A stretch of DNA of 64,000 nucleotides from Leucobacter chromiireducens subsp. solipictus. Lineage in GTDB: Bacteria > Actinomycetota > Actinomycetes > Actinomycetales > Microbacteriaceae. Shown here piece by piece: positions 25,859 through 34,967 of this stretch; position 1 is the stretch's first letter, and each line of letters starts with the position of its first letter. Under the pieces are notes generated by a model, which had not been told where the DNA came from, did not search any database, and saw only the letters and a list, made by a program, of their open reading frames with translations. Location: contig NZ_QYAC01000001.1 of NCBI RefSeq assembly GCF_016758195.1, positions 161,423 through 225,422 of the forward strand, given 5' to 3'. Position numbers and translations under genes: made by a program.

Positions 25859-25884
25859 TGACGTTGCGCCGGATCGGGTCTGCG

Positions 25885-28110
25885 CTACGACTTCGCGAGA
25901 TTGTCGAGCTGACCGACGGTCCGCTCCCGTTCGAGCTGCGCGGCGAGCTCGGGGGCGAAGCCGAGGTTGGGGTCGCGATCGAGCAGTTCAGCCGCCAGGC
26001 GCCGCGTGTGCTCGATCAGCTCACCGTGTTCCGCCACGCGCAACAGGCGGAGCTTGGAGCGACCGCCCGACTGGAGGGTGCCCAGGATGTCGCCTTCGCG
26101 CCGGAGCTCCAGGTCGACCTCCGCGAGCGCAAAGCCGTCCGAGGTGGCCGCGACGGCCTCGATGCGCTCGCGGGCGACGGACCCCTGTTCCGCCAGGGTC
26201 ATGAGCAGGCACAGTCCCGGGTGCTCGCCACGGCCGACGCGACCGCGGAGCTGGTGCAGCTGCGAGATGCCGAAGCGGTCCGCGTCGCGCACGATCATGA
26301 TGGTCGCGTTGGGCACGTTGACGCCCACCTCGATGACGGTGGTGGCCACGAGCAGCCGGATCTCGCCGTCCGCGAATCCCCGCATGATACGGTCCTTCTC
26401 GGGGCCGGGCATGCCGCCGTGGAGCCCCGCCATCGGGATCCCCGCGAACTCGGGCCGCGCACGCAGTTCCGCGAGGGTGTCCTCGACGTTCGCGAGCGGA
26501 CGCTGCGGCCCGGCTCCCGTGCCTGCGCCGGATCCTGCGCCGTTGCCGAGGGCTTCGGCGTCTGCATCGTCGTCGAGCGGCTCGCTTCCGGCCTCGATCT
26601 CGCCCGGGGCGATGGCCGGGCAGACGATGTACACCTGGCGGCCCGCGTGCAGATCCTCGACCGCACGGGTCCACACGCGCGCGGCGCGATTGGGCATCTC
26701 GCGCTCGGGCACGGTGTAGGTCTCGATTCCCTGGCGCCCGGGCGGGAGCTCTCGGATCGTGGTCACTTCGAGGTCGCCGAACGCCGTCAGCGCGACGGTG
26801 CGCGGGATGGGCGTCGCCGTCATGGCGAGCACGTGCGGTTGCGTGCCCTTGCGCCGGAGCGCTTCGCGTTGTTCCACGCCAAAACGATGCTGCTCGTCGA
26901 CCACGATGAAGCCGAGGTCCGCAAAGGTGACGGTGTCGCTGAGCAACGCGTGCGTGCCCACCGCGATGCGGGACGCGCCCGCCGCGAGGGACAGCAGCGC
27001 GCGCTTGCGCTCCGCCGCAGGCATTTTGCCCGTCAGCAGCACCGGGTTGAGTTCGGCCGCGAGTTCGGGACCGAGGCTCTCCGTGATCGACCGGTAGTGC
27101 TGGGCCGCGAGCACCTCGGTGGGTGCCAGGAGGGCGCTCTGGCCGCCGCTGCCGGCGACCTGCAGCATGGCCCGCAACGCCACCAACGTCTTGCCGGAGC
27201 CCACTTCGCCCTGCAACAGTCGCTGCATGGGGTGCGCCTGTGCCAGATCCGCCGCGATATCCGCGCCCGCCATGCCTTGGTCCCCCGTCAATCGGAACGG
27301 GAGCGCCGCGTCGAACCGGGCCAGCTCGTCCCCGCCCGGCGGCCGGGGGGTGCTGGGGGCCTCGGTGGCGCGACGCCGACGGTCCAGGAGCGCGAGCTGC
27401 AGGTCAAACGATTCCCGAAAGAGGAGGCTGCGCCGCGCGTTGCGCCAGTCGCCGTCGCGCTGCGGCCGGTGCACGAGCTCGAGCGTCTCGGTGAGCCCCA
27501 TGATGCCCTCGGCCGCGAGGATCTCCACGGGAAGCGGCTCCGGAACGGGCTCCAGCGCGTCAAGTGCGATCCCCACGGCCTTCGCGATGTTCCAGCTGGT
27601 CACTTGTGCGGTGGCCGGGTAGATGGGGACCGGTGTCTCCGACCACATCTTCGCTGCGGCCTCGTCGAGCTGCTCCCCGCCGGGGGCGTCGTGGGCATTC
27701 TCGAAGAGCTCATACTCGGGGTGCTGGAGCTGCAGCGTGCTCTGGTACGAGCTGACCTTGCCGGCGAAGATGCCCCGTCGGCCGGGTCGCAGCTCCTTCA
27801 CGCGCCATTCCTGGTTGAAGAAGGTGAGCGAGAGGATCCCGGTACCGTCGGTGATCCGCACGACCAGGATGTTGCCGCGTCGGCGCTGCATCTGCCGCGA
27901 TTGCGTGTCGAGGACCTGGGCTACCACGGTGATCTGCTCGCCGACCGGGAGGCCCGCCAGCGGCGTCAGCTCCCCCCGGTGGGAATACCGTCGCGGGATG
28001 TGTGCCAGGAGGTCACCGACCGTCAGCATGTCGAAGCTCTTGTCGAGCGCCTGGGCCGTGCGGGCACCGACGACGCCGGCGAGACCGGTGGCGAGGGTGA
28101 CCGTGGACAT
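25885..28110 (-). CDS. recG: ATP-dependent DNA helicase RecG
   Basis: Branch-migrating superfamily 2 helicase that reverses stalled forks and processes Holliday junctions. The 741-residue protein has an N-terminal wedge (OB) domain with RRYSHRGEL, Walker A GEVGSGKTLVALRA, the DEQH box VVDEQHRFGVEQREAL, TATPIPRTVAL, and motifs V/VI ATTVIEVGVNVPNA and QLRGRVGRGEHPGLC. A Gly/Ala/Asp-rich insert (about residues 505-530) in the second helicase domain is usual in actinobacteria. The ATG at 28110 begins MSTVTLATGL. It diverges from rsmD. Confidence 0.96.
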   Translation of the reverse strand: MSTVTLATGLAGVVGARTAQALDKSFDMLTVGDLLAHIPRRYSHRGELTPLAGLPVGEQITVVAQVLDTQSRQMQRRRGNILVVRITDGTGILSLTFFNQEWRVKELRPGRRGIFAGKVSSYQSTLQLQHPEYELFENAHDAPGGEQLDEAAAKMWSETPVPIYPATAQVTSWNIAKAVGIALDALEPVPEPLPVEILAAEGIMGLTETLELVHRPQRDGDWRNARRSLLFRESFDLQLALLDRRRRATEAPSTPRPPGGDELARFDAALPFRLTGDQGMAGADIAADLAQAHPMQRLLQGEVGSGKTLVALRAMLQVAGSGGQSALLAPTEVLAAQHYRSITESLGPELAAELNPVLLTGKMPAAERKRALLSLAAGASRIAVGTHALLSDTVTFADLGFIVVDEQHRFGVEQREALRRKGTQPHVLAMTATPIPRTVALTAFGDLEVTTIRELPPGRQGIETYTVPEREMPNRAARVWTRAVEDLHAGRQVYIVCPAIAPGEIEAGSEPLDDDADAEALGNGAGSGAGTGAGPQRPLANVEDTLAELRARPEFAGIPMAGLHGGMPGPEKDRIMRGFADGEIRLLVATTVIEVGVNVPNATIMIVRDADRFGISQLHQLRGRVGRGEHPGLCLLMTLAEQGSVARERIEAVAATSDGFALAEVDLELRREGDILGTLQSGGRSKLRLLRVAEHGELIEHTRRLAAELLDRDPNLGFAPELAAQLERERTVGQLDNLAKS

Positions 28111-28178
28111 GCATCCAGCGTATCGGCCACCTGTGACATTGACGATGCTGGTGCCCGCACGCACGCTACGCTCAAAGG

Positions 28179-28811
28179 GTGACCAGAGTAATTGCCGGAG
28201 CCGCGGGCTCACTCCGCCTCGACGTTCCGAAGTCGGGGACCCGTCCCACGAGCGACCGCGTGCGGGAGGCCATCTTCTCCGCGCTCGAGTCCTGGGGGCT
28301 CGTGTCCGGTGCGCGCGTCCTCGATCTCTACGCGGGATCCGGCGCACTGGGCCTCGAGGCCGCAAGCCGAGGTGCCGCAGCGGTGACACTCGTCGAGAAG
28401 CACCCGCAGGCCGCGCAGGTCGCGCAGCGCAACGCACGCACGGTGCTCGCCGCATTCCGCGGGGGCGACGCCCCCACCCTCGACGTGGTGCGGCAGTCCG
28501 TGCAGGGTTACCTCGATGCCGCCGGGGAGCGGAACGGCTCAGCGCTCTGGGACGTGGCGCTCATGGACCCGCCGTATGACCTGGGCGAGGCGGAACTCTC
28601 GGGGAACCTCACCGCGCTGATCCCGCTCCTCGCGGACGACGCGATCGTGCTCGTGGAACGCAGCACGCGGTCCCCTCAGCCGGCGTGGCCCGCGGGCCTC
28701 ACGCTCGTGCGCGAAAAGCGCTACGGCGAGACCGTGCTGTGGTGGGCGGAGCCGACGGAGCCGACGGAGCCGACGACGTCGCCCGAATCGCCCGCCAATA
28801 TTCCCGCATAG
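28179..28811 (+). CDS. rsmD: 16S rRNA (guanine966-N2)-methyltransferase
   Basis: Methylates G966 of 16S rRNA in the small subunit. The 210-residue protein starts MTRVIAGAAGSLRLDVPKSG, has the substrate segment RPTSDRVREAIFSAL, AdoMet motif VLDLYAGSGALGLEA and catalytic MDPPYDLGE. The C terminus ends in three EPT repeats coded by a nine-base tandem repeat (28750-28776) and a short acidic tail absent in most relatives. In other genomes coaD often follows rsmD; here the hipBA pair does. Confidence 0.94.
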   Translation: MTRVIAGAAGSLRLDVPKSGTRPTSDRVREAIFSALESWGLVSGARVLDLYAGSGALGLEAASRGAAAVTLVEKHPQAAQVAQRNARTVLAAFRGGDAPTLDVVRQSVQGYLDAAGERNGSALWDVALMDPPYDLGEAELSGNLTALIPLLADDAIVLVERSTRSPQPAWPAGLTLVREKRYGETVLWWAEPTEPTEPTTSPESPANIPA

Positions 28812-28843
28812 ATTTCTGTGCAAATGGGGCGTATTCTTACAAT

Positions 28844-29170
28844 ATGCCTGAAAAATTAGTCACGCGACGCTGGACGACCGAGCGCTGGGAAGCCCATCTG
28901 GGCGCTCAGGTCCGCCGAGCGCGCGGTCAGGAGCAGTGGACCCAGGCCGAACTCGCCGCCCGCGCAAACGTGAACCGGAACTCCGTCAGCGCGCTGGAGC
29001 GCGGCGAGGGGTCCAGCCTCGCGACCCTGATCCGAGTGGTTCGCGCCCTCGGTCGCAGCGAGTGGCTCGACGAACTCGCGCCCGATCCGGGACCGAGCCC
29101 GATGGCGCTGCTGCGCGCACAGCAGCGCGGTGTGGCACCCGCCGCGGGTACGCACGGAACGGAGCAGTAG
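28844..29170 (+). CDS. HipB-like antitoxin, XRE-type HTH
   Basis: A 108-residue DNA-binding protein with an XRE helix-turn-helix: VRRARGQEQWTQAELAARAN, then VNRNSVSALERGEGSSLATL and IRVVRALGRSEWLDEL. HipB proteins bind an operator in their own promoter and neutralise HipA. The ATG at 28844 follows an AT-rich stretch with a TATTCT box at 28832-28837, so the transcript may be leaderless. The hipA ATG lies three bases after its stop codon. Confidence 0.87.
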   Translation: MPEKLVTRRWTTERWEAHLGAQVRRARGQEQWTQAELAARANVNRNSVSALERGEGSSLATLIRVVRALGRSEWLDELAPDPGPSPMALLRAQQRGVAPAAGTHGTEQ

Positions 29171-29173
29171 CCC

Positions 29174-30478
29174 ATGGTCTTCACCCAGGTCGAGGTCCTC
29201 GAGGTTCGCGCGTGGGGCAGCACGGTCGGGGCGCTCTCGGGTGGCCGATCCGGCATCGCAAACTTCGAGTACGCCCCCGCGTGGCGCGGGATCGAGCTCT
29301 CTCCCCTGCAGATGCCCACTCGCCCGCGCGGCCGCATCTGGAACTTCCCGCGGCTTGCCCCCGACACGTTCCACGGCTTGCCACCCATGGTGGCCGATTC
29401 GGCACCGGATCGCTTCGGCAACTCCGTGATCGCCGCAGCGCTCGCGCGCGAGGGCCTGCGCCCGGGCGAGATCCGCCCGATCGACAGGCTCGCCTACGTC
29501 GGCGAGCGCGCGATGGGGGCCCTGACCTTTCACCCCGCGCAGTCCCCCGGATCCGCCGCGAGCTCGCTCGAACTCGCCCAGCTCGTGGAGGCCGCCCGCG
29601 CCGCCGTACATGGCTCCCTGCAGGAGAATGGACGCACCGACGCGGTCACCGAACTGTTGCAGGTCGGCAGCTCCGCCGGCGGTGCACGCGCCAAAGCGAT
29701 CATCGCTTGGAACCCCGAGAGCGACGAGATTCGGGCGGGCGGCATCCCCGCCCCCGACGGCTTCGAGCAGTGGCTCCTCAAGTTTGACGGCGTCGGCCAC
29801 GACGCTCAGCTCGGCGCGAGCGGCGAGTACGGTCGAACCGAATACGCGTACTCGCTCATGGCGCGCGCGGCCGGGATCGAGATGTCCGAGTGCCGGCTGC
29901 TCGAAGAGGGCGGCCGCGCCCACTTCATGACCCGCCGCTTCGACCGCCCGGGGAGCAGCGGCGAGCGGCTCCACATGCAATCGCTGTGCGCGCTCGCGGC
30001 CGCCGACTACAACGAGACGGGCACCCATGACTACGCCACGCTGTTCTTGGTGGCCGAAGAACTGGGGCTCGGGGCCGACGTGCTCGCGGAGCTGTTTCGC
30101 CGGGCCTGCTTCAACGTCATCGCCGCGAACAACGACGACCACACGAAGAACCACTCCTTCCTCATGGACCGGGCCGGGCGGTGGACGCTCTCCCCCGCCT
30201 ACGACGTCACCTACGCGTACAGCCCCGACAGCGAATGGCTGCGCCAGCACCTGATGTCGGTGAACGGAAAGTTCCAGGACATCACCGCGGCGGATCTGCT
30301 CACACTCGCCGATCAGTTCGACGTGCCGGGGGCCCGCGACGCCATCGCCGCCACGGTCGATGCGGTGGCGCGCTGGCCCGAGTTCGCCGCAACCGCCGGG
30401 ATCTCCGCGCCTCGCGTGGCCGAGGTGCAGCGCCGGCTCGACGCGGTGCGCGCGGAGCTCGGACTGCGGCGCGGCTAA
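29174..30478 (+). CDS. HipA-like Ser/Thr kinase toxin
   Basis: A 434-residue HipA-fold kinase. The E. coli HipA phosphorylates GltX and induces dormancy. The glycine-rich loop is VGSSAGGARAKAI (residues 164-176) with lysine in LLKFDG; the catalytic segment is NVIAANNDDHTKNHSF with Asp321 in the HipA D309 position, and the metal-binding Asp344 is in SPAYDV. ADSAPDRFGNSVI and RLAYVGERAMGALTF in the N-terminal lobe are also standard. All key residues are present, so it is predicted active. It is co-transcribed with the HipB-like gene. The target is unknown. Confidence 0.9.
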   Translation: MVFTQVEVLEVRAWGSTVGALSGGRSGIANFEYAPAWRGIELSPLQMPTRPRGRIWNFPRLAPDTFHGLPPMVADSAPDRFGNSVIAAALAREGLRPGEIRPIDRLAYVGERAMGALTFHPAQSPGSAASSLELAQLVEAARAAVHGSLQENGRTDAVTELLQVGSSAGGARAKAIIAWNPESDEIRAGGIPAPDGFEQWLLKFDGVGHDAQLGASGEYGRTEYAYSLMARAAGIEMSECRLLEEGGRAHFMTRRFDRPGSSGERLHMQSLCALAAADYNETGTHDYATLFLVAEELGLGADVLAELFRRACFNVIAANNDDHTKNHSFLMDRAGRWTLSPAYDVTYAYSPDSEWLRQHLMSVNGKFQDITAADLLTLADQFDVPGARDAIAATVDAVARWPEFAATAGISAPRVAEVQRRLDAVRAELGLRRG

Positions 30479-31284
30479 CGCGCGGCCTCAGCCCAAATAT
30501 CGAAGCCAAGCTTGGCGATCAGCACGGCCACGACGATCAGGAACAGCACGCGTATGAAGCGGGTCCCCCGCGCGATCGCCATGCGGGATCCGAGCAGGGC
30601 ACCCAGGAAGTTCGCGGCCCCCATCACCAGTCCGAACGGCCACAACACCGCTCCCAACGGAATGAAAAACAGGAGCGCACCCACATTCGTGGCACAGTTC
30701 ACGATCTTCGCCTGCGCGCTGGCGTGCAGGAAGTCGTAGCCGAGAAACCCCACCAGCGAGATGATGAGAAACGTCCCGGTGCCGGGCCCGAGCAGGCCAT
30801 CGTAGAAGCCGATCGAGACACCAATCGCGAGTCCCGTGAGAAGCTGCCGGGGCCCGCGATACTTGAGCCGCGTGACGGCACCCAGGGTCGGCTTCAGCAG
30901 CGTGATGAGCGCGACCACGAGCAGCGCGCCCACGATCACGGGTCTGAACACGGACGCCGGCAAGAATGCCGCAAACGAGGCACCCCCGAAGGCGCTCACC
31001 AGCGCGATGCCCGCCATCGGGAGCGCGGTGCGGAGCGACGGCCGCACGGTGAGGTAATAGCTCGCGCTGCTCGACGCCGTACCAAACACGGACGCGAGCT
31101 TATTCGTGGCGAGCGCCTGCAGCGGAGTGATCCCTGGCACGAGCAGGAGCGCGGGCAACTGCAGGAGCCCACCGCCCCCCACGACCGCGTCGATCCAGCC
31201 CGCGGCGAAGGCGGCGACGCAGAGCAGGGCGAGCGTCTCCCAGCCCAGCCCGTCCGGGAGCGCCGACGCCGTCGCCGCGATCAC
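30475..31284 (-). CDS. TauE/SafE family permease
   Basis: A 269-residue membrane protein with about eight helices in two repeats. The TauE signature is FAAGWIDAVVGGGGLLQLPA, followed by LATNKLASVFGTASS and later GFYDGLLGPGTGTFL and AQAKIVNCATNVGAL. The family carries sulfite, sulfoacetate or other organic anions; the substrate here is unknown. The only available start is a GTG at 31284 that lies inside the hairpin downstream of the glutamate importer operon. Its last bases overlap the convergent hipA stop. Confidence 0.87.
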   Translation of the reverse strand: MIAATASALPDGLGWETLALLCVAAFAAGWIDAVVGGGGLLQLPALLLVPGITPLQALATNKLASVFGTASSSASYYLTVRPSLRTALPMAGIALVSAFGGASFAAFLPASVFRPVIVGALLVVALITLLKPTLGAVTRLKYRGPRQLLTGLAIGVSIGFYDGLLGPGTGTFLIISLVGFLGYDFLHASAQAKIVNCATNVGALLFFIPLGAVLWPFGLVMGAANFLGALLGSRMAIARGTRFIRVLFLIVVAVLIAKLGFDIWAEAAR

Positions 31285-31312
31285 GGGCGGCCCGCTGTGG
31301 CCGCCCGTGATC
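31279..31312 (-). terminator. Terminator of the glutamate importer operon
   Basis: A perfect 14-bp inverted repeat (31279-31292 with 31299-31312) and 6-base loop begin six bases after the permease stop. The distal arm includes the GTG start codon of the TauE-like gene, so the hairpin both ends the upstream message and could mask that start in read-through transcripts. Confidence 0.75.
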
Positions 31313-31317
31313 CAGCG

Positions 31318-32259
31318 CTACCGATCCTCATTCCGGAACTGCGTGGAGATGATCTCGGTGGTGGTGCCCTCACGATGCAAGCGCGGATCATTCGGCTGCA
31401 CCGGCACGGTCGCGGTGGCAGTGCCGGTCCCCCCGCGCCGGCCGCGCGTCCGCGGCGACTTATTCGTGCGCGCTTCGAGCCACTTCGCCACCCCCGAGAG
31501 GATGAGGCACATCGCGATGTAGATGCCACCGATCACAATCGCCGACGGCAACAGCGGGCGCCCGAACTGCACATTGCTCGAGAGCTGTTTTGCCAAGTAC
31601 AGCAACTCGGGGTAGGTGATGATGAAGCCGAGCGCCGTATCCTTCATCGTGACCACCAACTGCGACACGATCACCGGCAACATGGCTCGCACCGCCTGCG
31701 GCAACAGGATGAGCCGCATCACGCCGCTCTTGCGGAGACCGATCGCGTTGCCCGCCTCCTTCTGGCCGCGCGGGAGCGACTCAATACCCGCGCGCAACGC
31801 TTCCGCGAGCACCGAGCCGTTGTAGATCACGAGCGCGATCACGACGGCCCAGTAGGGCTCCATCCGCACCCCCACCGACGGCAAGCCGTAGTACAGCAGC
31901 ATCATCATGACCAGCACTGGAACCGCACGGAACACCTCGGTGACCGCGGCGACGGGCGCGCGCACCACCCGGTGATCCGACAGCCGGCCAATCGCCAGCA
32001 CAAATCCGAGCACCATGCTGCCCACGGCCGCAGCGGCAAACGCGCTCAGCGTCTTTCCGAGCGCCTGCAGGATCTGCTCCCAGATGGTCGAGTAGGTGAA
32101 GATTCCCCATTTTGCGGCCGAGAACTGGCCCGTGAGCGAGAACCGATACACGAAGAAACCGACGATCGCGATCACCACCACGATCGTGACGATCGCGACC
32201 ACGCGGTTGCGCAGGATCGCCCGTGGACCGGGCACGTCATACAGCACCGAGGTACTCAT
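31318..32259 (-). CDS. gluD: Glutamate ABC importer permease, GluD-like
   Basis: A 313-residue inner-membrane subunit of a polar amino-acid importer. It has one N-terminal helix, then the HisM-type domain with EVFRAVPVLVMMMLLYYGLP, and the EAA loop EAGNAIGLRKSGVMRLILLP that docks on the ATPase. The C terminus has a 50-residue Arg/Gly/Thr-rich cytoplasmic tail, as in corynebacterial GluD. ATG at 32259 overlaps the gluC stop by 4 bases. Last gene of gluABCD. Confidence 0.9.
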   Translation of the reverse strand: MSTSVLYDVPGPRAILRNRVVAIVTIVVVIAIVGFFVYRFSLTGQFSAAKWGIFTYSTIWEQILQALGKTLSAFAAAAVGSMVLGFVLAIGRLSDHRVVRAPVAAVTEVFRAVPVLVMMMLLYYGLPSVGVRMEPYWAVVIALVIYNGSVLAEALRAGIESLPRGQKEAGNAIGLRKSGVMRLILLPQAVRAMLPVIVSQLVVTMKDTALGFIITYPELLYLAKQLSSNVQFGRPLLPSAIVIGGIYIAMCLILSGVAKWLEARTNKSPRTRGRRGGTGTATATVPVQPNDPRLHREGTTTEIISTQFRNEDR

Positions 32260-32915
32260 CGTGCGATCCTCCATCTCTTCTCAAGCCGGTTCTGAATAAA
32301 ACTGAGCACAAACACCATGAGCACGAACACGAGCGCGACCCACAGGAGCACTTCCATGGGGTTGCCCGGCCGGCCGGCCGCGTCGTTGATCGTGGCGCGC
32401 ATCGCAGCAAGCTCGGCGACGGAGAAGCCCGCGGCGATCGTGGTGTTCTTCAACAGGGCAATAAACACACTCATCATCGGGGGCACCACCGAACGGAATG
32501 CCTGCGGAAGGACGACCAGGGTCATGACCTTCCCAAACGGAAGTCCGATCGCACGCGCCGCTTCAGCCTGGCCCACCGGAACGGTGTTGATGCCCGCCCG
32601 CAGCACCTCGGCGACATAGGTCGCCGTGTAGATCCCGATCGCGAGCACCCCCAGAATCAGCGGCTCGACGCGGGTGTGAAACCCCAGCGCTGAATAGCCA
32701 AAGACAAAGAAGAAGAATACGAGCGTGAGCGGTGTGTTTCGAATGAGCGTCACGTACACCGTGCCGACGGCCCGGGCCACCGGCACCGGCGACACGCGCA
32801 TCGCCCCGACGATCATGCCCAACACCAGCGCGAGGATGCCGCCCAGCACGAACACAAGCAGCGTGTTCCGAATGGCGGTGCCCCACAAATCGAGGTTTCC
32901 GAAGATGACGTCCAT
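32256..32915 (-). CDS. gluC: Glutamate ABC importer permease, GluC-like
   Basis: A 219-residue permease with five helices. It opens MDVIFGNLDLWGTAIRNTLL and carries LIRNTPLTLVFFFFVFGYSA and the EAA motif EAARAIGLPFGKVMTLVVLP. Sequence layout matches corynebacterial GluC. It lies 72 bases after the binding-protein gene and overlaps gluD. Confidence 0.91.
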   Translation of the reverse strand: MDVIFGNLDLWGTAIRNTLLVFVLGGILALVLGMIVGAMRVSPVPVARAVGTVYVTLIRNTPLTLVFFFFVFGYSALGFHTRVEPLILGVLAIGIYTATYVAEVLRAGINTVPVGQAEAARAIGLPFGKVMTLVVLPQAFRSVVPPMMSVFIALLKNTTIAAGFSVAELAAMRATINDAAGRPGNPMEVLLWVALVFVLMVFVLSFIQNRLEKRWRIAR

Positions 32916-32987
32916 ACGCCTTCCTCCTCAGACAGGAATCCCGGGGTGGGTCGCAACGCGTGCGCCCCACCCCGAGAGTCATTCGGA

Positions 32988-33908
32988 TTAGTACGCGTCG
33001 ACCTTGGGCTGGTCGACCGTGATCCCCGAATTTCCGAGGTTCTGGTCAAAGATTTCCTGCCACGTGTCGCCGCCGTCCGTGAACAGCGTGTTGATGTGCT
33101 CGCGCAGCACGTCATCGCCCTTCGGGAGGCCGACGCCGTAGTTCTCCTCGGTGAGCAGCGGACCGGTGGTGACCATCAGGTTGTCCGGATCCTGCGCCGC
33201 GTATCCGATCAGAATCGCCTGATCCGTGGTGACCGCATCGGCCTGACCGTTGATCAGCCCTTCCACGCACGCGGAATAGAGATCAAACTCCTGGGCTTTG
33301 ATCTTCGGGAAATTCTCCTTGATGTTCTGGATCGGGGTCGACCCCGTTGCCGAGCACACGGTCTTCCCGTCGAGCTCTTCCAGCGACTGGTAGTCCGTGC
33401 CGCCGGACTTCACGAGGAGCCCCTGCCCGGTGACGAAGTACGGCCCCGCAAAGTCGATGTCCTGCTTCCGCTTGTCGTTGATCGAGTAGGTGCCGACGTA
33501 GTAATCGACGTCGCCGTTCTTGATCGCCTGCTCCCGGTTCGCGGACGCGATCGCCTTGAACTCGATGTTCTCCTCGTCGTAGCCGAGCGACGCGGCAATC
33601 CAGCGTGCCACGTCCACGTCAAACCCGCTCCGTTCCTTGGTGACGGTGTCCAGGTAGCCGAGGCCGGGCTGGTCTTCCTTCACCCCGATAACGACCTCGC
33701 CGCGATCGGCGATCTTCGCGAAGGTGGGGCTCCCCTCGAGGGTCACCCCTTCCGCGACCTCCCAGGGGGACGCGCTGGAACTGGTGCCGTCCGAGCCGGC
33801 ATCGCCCCCGCCGCCTTCTCCTGCCGGGCTGCCACTGTTGCAGGCGGTGAGCGTGAGCGCCGCGGCGGCAAGGAAACCGACCGTGGTCAGTGCTTTGGTG
33901 AATCGCAT
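32988..33908 (-). CDS. gluB: Glutamate-binding lipoprotein, GluB-like
   Basis: A 306-residue solute-binding lipoprotein. The signal peptide MRFTKALTTVGFLAAAALTL ends in the lipobox LTAC with Cys23, then a Gly/Asp/Ser linker. The type 3 binding fold shows GEVVIGVKEDQPGLGYLD, GFDVDVARWIAASLGYD and VDYYVGTYSINDKRK, all characteristic of GluB/PEB1a-type aspartate/glutamate-binding proteins. It is anchored on the outer face and delivers ligand to GluCD. Confidence 0.92.
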   Translation of the reverse strand: MRFTKALTTVGFLAAAALTLTACNSGSPAGEGGGGDAGSDGTSSSASPWEVAEGVTLEGSPTFAKIADRGEVVIGVKEDQPGLGYLDTVTKERSGFDVDVARWIAASLGYDEENIEFKAIASANREQAIKNGDVDYYVGTYSINDKRKQDIDFAGPYFVTGQGLLVKSGGTDYQSLEELDGKTVCSATGSTPIQNIKENFPKIKAQEFDLYSACVEGLINGQADAVTTDQAILIGYAAQDPDNLMVTTGPLLTEENYGVGLPKGDDVLREHINTLFTDGGDTWQEIFDQNLGNSGITVDQPKVDAY

Positions 33909-34002
33909 GTGTGCGTTCCCTTCATGTAGTGCGAGCCCGCCCGTCCCTGGACAGATCTCGACATTGGTGAGTGAATCTCGTGGCGCAGCGCCGCTGACAC
34001 CC

Positions 34003-34743
34003 TCAATTGGTGATGAGCTTGGAGAGGAAGTCTTGGGCGCGTGCTGTGCGCGGGTTCGTGAAGAATTCCTCGGGTGTGGCCTGCTCGACGATCTGGCCAT
34101 CAGCCATGAACACCACGCGGTCCGCCGCGCGCCGCGCGAATCCCATCTCGTGCGTGACCACGATCATGGTCATCCCCTCCTTGGCGAGCCCGACCATGAC
34201 GTCGAGGACCTCATTGATCATCTCGGGGTCGAGCGCACTCGTCGGCTCGTCGAAGAGCATGACCTTGGGGTGCATCGCGAGCGCACGCGCAATCGCCACG
34301 CGCTGCTGCTGGCCGCCCGAAAGCTGCGCCGGGAGCTTCCCTGCCTGCTTCTCGACACCGACCCGGGTGAGCAGTGCCATCGCTTCGCGCTCGGCGTCGG
34401 CCTTGCTGAGTCCGCGGACCTTGATCGGCCCCAGGGTGACGTTTTCGAGAATGGTGAGGTGAGCGAAGAGGTTGAACGACTGAAACACCATCCCGACCTC
34501 GGCACGCAGATCGGCCAGCCCCTTCCCCTCGGCCGGCAGCTCTTTCCCGTCGATCCGGATCGAGCCGCTCGTGATCGTCTCGAGTCGATTGATGGTGCGG
34601 CACAGGGTCGACTTTCCAGAACCCGACGGCCCCAGGATCACCACGACCTCACCTGCGTCGACCGTGAGGTCGATGTCGGTCAGCGCCTGGAAATCGCCGT
34701 AGTGTTTCTGAACTTGTTCGACAACGACGAGCGGTTCGCTCAT
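34003..34743 (-). CDS. gluA: Glutamate ABC importer ATPase, GluA-like
   Basis: A 246-residue ATPase. Walker A is ILGPSGSGKSTLCRTINRLE, the Q-loop MVFQSFNLFAHLTILENV, signature LSGGQQQRVAIARALA, Walker B VMLFDEPTSALDPE and H-loop VVTHEMGF. This is the polar amino-acid (GlnQ/GluA) class. First gene of gluABCD; 94 bases separate it from the binding-protein gene. Confidence 0.94.
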   Translation of the reverse strand: MSEPLVVVEQVQKHYGDFQALTDIDLTVDAGEVVVILGPSGSGKSTLCRTINRLETITSGSIRIDGKELPAEGKGLADLRAEVGMVFQSFNLFAHLTILENVTLGPIKVRGLSKADAEREAMALLTRVGVEKQAGKLPAQLSGGQQQRVAIARALAMHPKVMLFDEPTSALDPEMINEVLDVMVGLAKEGMTMIVVTHEMGFARRAADRVVFMADGQIVEQATPEEFFTNPRTARAQDFLSKLITN

Positions 34744-34967
34744 GCCTCATGCCTCTCGTTTGGGGCCCCCGCGCAGTTCGCGAGGCGGGACCTGGACTTC
34801 TCTCCGACGGCCCGGAGAAGAAGCACCCGAGGATGGCAGCATTTCCGACAGCTTCACCTTCGAACCGGTCTCTGCCCACGGTAGGAGAGGCGAGCCACGC
34901 ACTCACCCACCTTGAGGGTTTCTTGAGCTTCGCGGAGGGCGCCTGGCCGCACACCAGCTGCACCACC

